DNA from: an uncultured Spartobacteria bacterium
Lineage (GTDB): Bacteria > Verrucomicrobiota > Verrucomicrobiia > Chthoniobacterales > Terrimicrobiaceae
Direction of reading: 5' to 3'
Length of the DNA: 11,291 bases
Assembly: GCA_903915315.1 (NCBI GenBank)
Contig: CAIWSO010000129.1
Coordinates: 1 to 11,291 of the forward strand
Shown here piece by piece: positions 8,544-11,291 of the stretch. The notes under the pieces were generated by a model. It worked only from the letters and a program-made list of their open reading frames with translations, ran no database searches and was not told where the DNA came from. Position 1 is the stretch's first letter. Every line of letters starts with the position of its first letter. The position numbers and the translations under genes are program-made.

Positions 8544-8602
8544 TTGTTCTGGGGGGAACAACTGCCCGTTGTAGCATTCGCTGCGACGGGCAGTACTTTT
8601 TT
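8544..8602 (+). ncRNA. Candidate small RNA end: G-loop hairpin plus terminator
   Basis: Two adjacent hairpins lie in the divergent region. The first (8544-8561) has TTGTTC/GAACAA arms around a TGGGGG loop. The second is an intrinsic terminator (8561-8602). Because the gene to the left is on the other strand, nothing annotated would read into it on the plus strand. A weak TTGTCA(8511)-16-TACCTT pair could start a transcript near 8545. A short RNA or a barrier against antisense transcription are both possible; nothing shown here proves expression. Confidence 0.25.
8561..8602 (+). terminator. Intrinsic terminator without an assigned gene
   Basis: Arms ACTGCCCGT and ACGGGCAGT (9 bp perfect) continue inward for six more pairs with two G-T wobbles to an ATTC loop, then AC and six T residues (8597-8602). 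The T-run marks plus-strand direction. It ends 40 bases before the -35 of the rplI promoter, so it insulates rplI-dnaB from upstream transcription. Confidence 0.8.
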
Positions 8603-8641
8603 AGGGGATCGAAGATTCTTAAAATTCCCGAAATGCTTGTA

Positions 8642-8669
8642 TTGACATTACCCAGATGCCCGATACGAT
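8642..8669 (+). promoter_or_regulatory. Probable sigma-70-type promoter of rplI
   Basis: A perfect TTGACA (8642-8647) is followed after 16 bases by TACGAT (8664-8669, four of six consensus bases). Transcription would start near 8676, leaving a short A/T-rich leader of about 20 bases before the rplI ATG. It is the best promoter-like match I saw in the window. Confidence 0.6.
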
Positions 8670-8696
8670 TTGCCTCCCGTTTATTTAAATCATTTT

Positions 8697-9236
8697 ATGG
8701 CCTACACTGAAGTTATTCTTACCGCGAACATTCCGAACCTCGGCGCCGAAGCAGACATCGTTAAAGTCCGCCGTGGCTTTGCTCGCAATTTCTTGCTCCC
8801 ACAGGGCAAGGCTCTTGAAATCACCGCTGGCTCGACACGCCAAATCAATCACCTTAAGGCCAAGCGTGCCGAGCGTGAAGCTCGCGAGGTTACTGCCGCA
8901 GAAGAGCTTGCATCCAAAATCAATAAGCTTTCGCCTGTTTTCACACTTGAAGCAGGTGCGTCCGGCAAAGCATTCGGATCTGTGACAGCTAAAGACATTC
9001 ATGATCGCCTTGTGCAAGATCTCAAATTGGATGATCTTCCTAAGCACGCCGTTGTTCTTGAGAAAGCCATCAAAGAAAGTGGTGCCCACACTGTGAGCGT
9101 CAAAGTCCACGGCGACGTCACCGCTACACTCAAAGTGCAAGTGAACGTGCATGTCCCAGCGAGCGCTGAAGCCCCTGCCTCCAATGAGGAGTCTGGCGAA
9201 CGCAAGCCCCGCCGCAAAGTCACCAGCAAAGAATAA
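8697..9236 (+). CDS. rplI: 50S ribosomal protein L9
   Basis: L9 binds 23S rRNA near the L1 stalk base, linking two globular domains by a long helix, and helps reading-frame maintenance. The N-terminal signature is clear: VILTANIPNLGAEADIVKVR then RGFARNFLLPQGKALEIT (residues 6-43), followed by the charged connecting helix (about 45-75) and the C-terminal domain with EAGASGKAFGSVTAKDIHD. The start is ATG at 8697, which gives the canonical N-terminus MAYTEVILT; a TTG at 8670 in frame would overlap the promoter's -10 and is rejected. The product is 179 aa, about 30 longer than the usual 148-150: after VQVNVHVP there is an Ala/Pro/Glu then Lys/Arg-rich tail. No Shine-Dalgarno is visible in the leader. 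It is followed by a strong terminator, then dnaB. Confidence 0.97.
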   Translation: MAYTEVILTANIPNLGAEADIVKVRRGFARNFLLPQGKALEITAGSTRQINHLKAKRAEREAREVTAAEELASKINKLSPVFTLEAGASGKAFGSVTAKDIHDRLVQDLKLDDLPKHAVVLEKAIKESGAHTVSVKVHGDVTATLKVQVNVHVPASAEAPASNEESGERKPRRKVTSKE

Positions 9237-9252
9237 TTTTCACTCGATATTG

Positions 9253-9297
9253 CGGGAAAGTTGTCTCACCTTGAGATGACTTTCCCGTTTTTCTTTT
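9253..9297 (+). terminator. Strong intrinsic terminator after rplI
   Basis: A 16-bp stem (9253-9268 with 9272-9287, beginning CGGGAAAGT, two G-T wobbles) closes on a 3-base CCT loop and is followed by TTTTTCTTTT (9288-9297). It starts 16 bases past the rplI stop, so most rplI transcripts should end here and dnaB needs readthrough or its own promoter in 9298-9373. Confidence 0.92.
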
Positions 9298-9373
9298 GAA
9301 AAATTCGCGTTATCTTTTTTTAGAGTCATCACTCCCCTCAGTTTAATCTTCATTATTTCTCCTAATTACATCC

Positions 9374-10858
9374 ATGCCTTCACCAGCTGCTGAGTCGACC
9401 GCAGGCAACAATCCAACCGCAAACGGAGCTGGAGATGGAAAGGGGAAAAAGAAAAAGCCCGTCGATTACAATCAGCGTGCCAGCGCTTATCTCCCCGATG
9501 TCCATCGTGCGCTTCCTCAAAGCATCGATGCGGAGAAAGGTTTGCTTGGTTCGATTTTGCATTCCTCGACGGTTCTGGATGATTGTATTTCGCAGATGGA
9601 GGCGAAGCACTTCCACCTCCCTTCTCATCAAAAGATATTTGAAGTTCTGGTGGAGATGCGGAATACCGGTCGCCCGATTGACCTGATTGCGCTCACGCAA
9701 ATTCTGGAAGATCGACGAATGCTAGACGAAGTTGGTGGCGCTGGGATTGTCACCGAGCTTTTTACTTTTGTGCCTACTGCGGCCAACGCGGACTACTACC
9801 GCGAGATCATTCGCGAAAAGTTTCTTCTTCGGCAAGTGATTGGCACTTGCACCGAATACGTGGCGAGATCCTATGAAGAACAGGGCGATGTCAAAATCCT
9901 GCTCGACGAAGTCGAAGCCCGAGTTCTCTCGATTGGTGAAGAGCGTTTCCGATCCACGATGCCCACGCTGAAAGAAATGGTCGATCAAGCGATTGATGGC
10001 ATTGAAAAACTGGTCACCACACGCGGCAGTATTACTGGGCTTCCAACCGGGTTCGCCTCCCTTGATCGGATGACCAATGGTCTTCATGAGGGGGAAATGT
10101 TTGTTATTGCGGCCCGTCCCTCCATGGGCAAGACCGCATTTGCCATGAACATCGCGGAGCATGTGGCGATCGATGGAAACAAGCCTGTGGCTGTGTTCAG
10201 CCTGGAAATGAGTTCCCAACAACTCGTGCAGCGTTTGCTTTGCTCGCGCGCGCGGGTGAACGGTCAGAAAATTCGCGAGGGATTCTTCGGCAAGCATGAG
10301 ATGACAAGCATCAGTGTCACCGCGGGTGTCCTCTCGAAAGCCAAAATCTTTGTCGATGACACTCCGGGTCTCAGTATTTTGGAATTGAGGGCGAAGGCTC
10401 GGCGTCTGCGAAATCGTGAGAAGATTGAGTTAATCGTGATTGATTATCTCCAGTTGCTCCGCTCGAACTCGAAAAGGGGACAAGACAACAGGCAGATTGA
10501 AATCCAAGAAATTTCGTACGGTATCAAGGCGCTTGCCAAGGAGTTGAAAATTCCGGTCATCGTTCTCGCTCAGCTCAACCGAAATCCGGAACAACGCACT
10601 GGTGATGGGAAGGGTCGTCCGCGACTTAGTGATCTCCGTGAGTCTGGGACAATCGAGCAAGATGCGGATGTGGTTGGATTGCTCGTCCGTGAAAAATATT
10701 ACGCCGAGGATGATGAATCCAAAAAAGAGGCCGCAGGAAAAGCCACGCTGATCATCGCGAAACAGCGTAACGGCCCAACGGGCGATATTAATCTCACCTT
10801 TCTTGAGGAGTACACTCGATTTGAAGAACGCGCCGATGACCGGCGCGAAGATCAATAA
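9374..10858 (+). CDS. dnaB: Replicative DNA helicase DnaB
   Basis: DnaB is the hexameric 5'-to-3' helicase that unwinds DNA at the fork and recruits primase. The 494-aa product has the N-terminal helical collar domain (about 45-150: PQSIDAEKGLLGSILHSS, then FHLPSHQKIF and GRPIDLIALTQIL), a linker, and the RecA-like domain with TGLPTGFASLDRMTNGLHEG, Walker A ARPSMGKT (247-254), FSLEMSSQQLVQRLL, Walker B LIVIDYLQLL with D357, LAQLNRNPE, LSDLRESGTIEQDADVV and the terminal KQRNGPTG arginine-finger region. There is no intein. The first about 45 residues are a low-complexity, Lys/Gly-rich extension longer than in Escherichia coli. The ATG at 9374 lacks a visible Shine-Dalgarno. A weak own promoter (TTGAAA at 9296, TTTAGA at 9319, 17-base spacer) overlaps the rplI terminator tail. 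No clear terminator follows. Confidence 0.98.
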   Translation: MPSPAAESTAGNNPTANGAGDGKGKKKKPVDYNQRASAYLPDVHRALPQSIDAEKGLLGSILHSSTVLDDCISQMEAKHFHLPSHQKIFEVLVEMRNTGRPIDLIALTQILEDRRMLDEVGGAGIVTELFTFVPTAANADYYREIIREKFLLRQVIGTCTEYVARSYEEQGDVKILLDEVEARVLSIGEERFRSTMPTLKEMVDQAIDGIEKLVTTRGSITGLPTGFASLDRMTNGLHEGEMFVIAARPSMGKTAFAMNIAEHVAIDGNKPVAVFSLEMSSQQLVQRLLCSRARVNGQKIREGFFGKHEMTSISVTAGVLSKAKIFVDDTPGLSILELRAKARRLRNREKIELIVIDYLQLLRSNSKRGQDNRQIEIQEISYGIKALAKELKIPVIVLAQLNRNPEQRTGDGKGRPRLSDLRESGTIEQDADVVGLLVREKYYAEDDESKKEAAGKATLIIAKQRNGPTGDINLTFLEEYTRFEERADDRREDQ

Positions 10859-10943
10859 TTCGAGGTCGCAGTCGTTAAACGACCGGCGGAGCTCTTATAC
10901 CATTGTCCCTTTGAAATTAGACTTTGTAGCACAAAAGAAAGGG

Positions 10944-11045
10944 GGCATGGCCGTCTCGGCCGTGTGGACACTGGTCTACTTGCTCGCACCCTGCCCAGCG
11001 GAACCAAAGAGCACGCCAACACGCACGGGCGAGACGCCCTGTGCC
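10944..11045. repeat. REPIN-like pair of inverted hairpin repeats
   Basis: Two related units of about 21 bases lie in opposite orientation 59 bases apart. The left (10944-10964) reads GGCA-T-GGCCG-TCT-CGGCC-GTG; the right (11024-11045), read on the minus strand, is GGCA-CA-GGGCG-TCT-CGCCC-GTG. Each folds as a hairpin around a 3-base TCT loop, and the difference between them is a paired C/G to G/C change that keeps the stem. This layout is that of paired REP sequences (REPINs/BIMEs) found between genes. No transposase of the RAYT type is in the window. Copy number in the genome is unknown. Confidence 0.5.
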
Positions 11046-11058
11046 CCTCTGCTAAAAT

Positions 11059-11079
11059 CCAAAAGCATGCTGCTTTTGG
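11059..11079 (-). terminator. Possible terminator of the cNMP-domain gene
   Basis: A perfect 9-bp stem (CCAAAAGCA/TGCTTTTGG, 3-base loop) begins two bases past the stop of the minus-strand gene and is followed on that strand by ATTTTAG. The T-tail is short, so termination may be modest. On the plus strand no T-run follows, so it is a poor terminator for dnaB. Confidence 0.4.
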
Positions 11080-11081
11080 TA

Positions 11082-11291
11082 TTACTCAAAGTCCACCGTC
11101 ATATCGCGGAACTTATTGATGTCCGCTTGTTCGGCGAGTTTGGCTGTGATACCGCGGATTCGCTGGCTTAGGGTGGTGGCTAGACCGATCATGAGCATGA
11201 TTCCAGCGGCGTTGTAATTATTCAGAAAATCTTCCAAGTCCTGGCGGGTGATAACCCAGTATTGCGATGGCTCTACCGCGACGACAGAGCA
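11082..11291 (-). CDS. Cyclic nucleotide-binding domain protein, C-terminal part
   Basis: The right edge cuts a minus-strand gene; 69 C-terminal codons and a TAA stop are present. The readable product starts CSVVAVEPSQYWVITRQDLE, the end of a cyclic nucleotide-binding beta-roll (alternating strands, then 'vitrqdle'), followed by FLNNYNAAGIMLMIGLATTL and SQRIRGITAKLAEQ, the C-helix region typical of such domains. The protein ends some 15 residues later, so no Crp/FNR-type winged helix follows the domain: it is not a classical Crp regulator with C-terminal DNA-binding, and what lies N-terminal is outside the window. Some domains of this fold bind cAMP or cGMP and others bind nothing; the phosphate-binding cassette is not in view. 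The frame and orientation are well supported by the family pattern and by a hairpin just after the stop. Confidence 0.68.
   Translation of the reverse strand, partial: CSVVAVEPSQYWVITRQDLEDFLNNYNAAGIMLMIGLATTLSQRIRGITAKLAEQADINKFRDMTVDFE

Noticed and set aside
8670..8696. TTG start giving L9 nine extra residues
   Set aside because: The added residues are absent from L9 proteins and the codon touches the -10 of the likely promoter, so the ATG at 8697 is preferred.
10859..10890. Hairpin GTCGTT/AACGAC just after dnaB as its terminator
   Set aside because: The stem is short, the loop is a single base, and no T-run follows on the plus strand.
10803..11171. Plus-strand open frame of 122 codons after dnaB
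   Set aside because: It overlaps the dnaB 3' end, runs through the hairpin repeats and lies antisense to the cyclic-nucleotide-domain gene; it shows no ribosome site or motif.
1..11291. CRISPR array, phage genes or defence system
   Set aside because: No regularly spaced repeats and no cas, integrase, transposase or toxin-antitoxin genes were seen; the complete genes are all standard metabolic, envelope, translation, hydrolase or replication types.

Overview
The window carries bacterial chromosomal housekeeping genes, with eight complete protein genes and one cut by the right edge. Moderate GC by eye, a Gram-negative-type AsmA-like envelope protein, QueH, and L9 and DnaB sequences of a PVC-like style suggest Verrucomicrobiota, possibly Opitutia. 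This is an impression from protein style, not a phylogeny. I see no phage, plasmid, insertion sequence, CRISPR, rRNA or tRNA signature.

Layout. 1-131: structured non-coding sequence. 132-1623 (minus): gpmA (glycolysis) then queH (last step of queuosine synthesis), probably co-transcribed. 1730-3813 (plus): a GT87-type membrane glycosyltransferase and an endonuclease/exonuclease/phosphatase-fold hydrolase. 3810-8441 (minus): priA followed three bases later by a large AsmA-like protein; the AsmA-like stop codon shares a TTAA with the stop of the convergent hydrolase. 8442-8696: divergent control region with a candidate priA promoter, an intrinsic terminator that belongs to no annotated gene, and a good promoter for rplI. 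8697-10858 (plus): rplI and dnaB with a strong terminator between them. 10859-11081: intergenic, holding a pair of inverted REP-like hairpins. 11082-11291 (minus): 3' end of a cyclic-nucleotide-binding-domain protein.

How the genes relate. priA (replication restart) and dnaB (replicative helicase) lie on either side of one control region, and PriA-led restart ends with reloading of DnaB. rplI-dnaB looks like the remnant of the common rpsF-ssb-rpsR-rplI-dnaB cluster without its first three genes. The other neighbours show no common pathway. I find no convincing new multi-gene system. The points most worth checking are the REPIN-like doublet near 10944-11045 and the unassigned terminator with an adjacent G-loop hairpin near 8544-8602.
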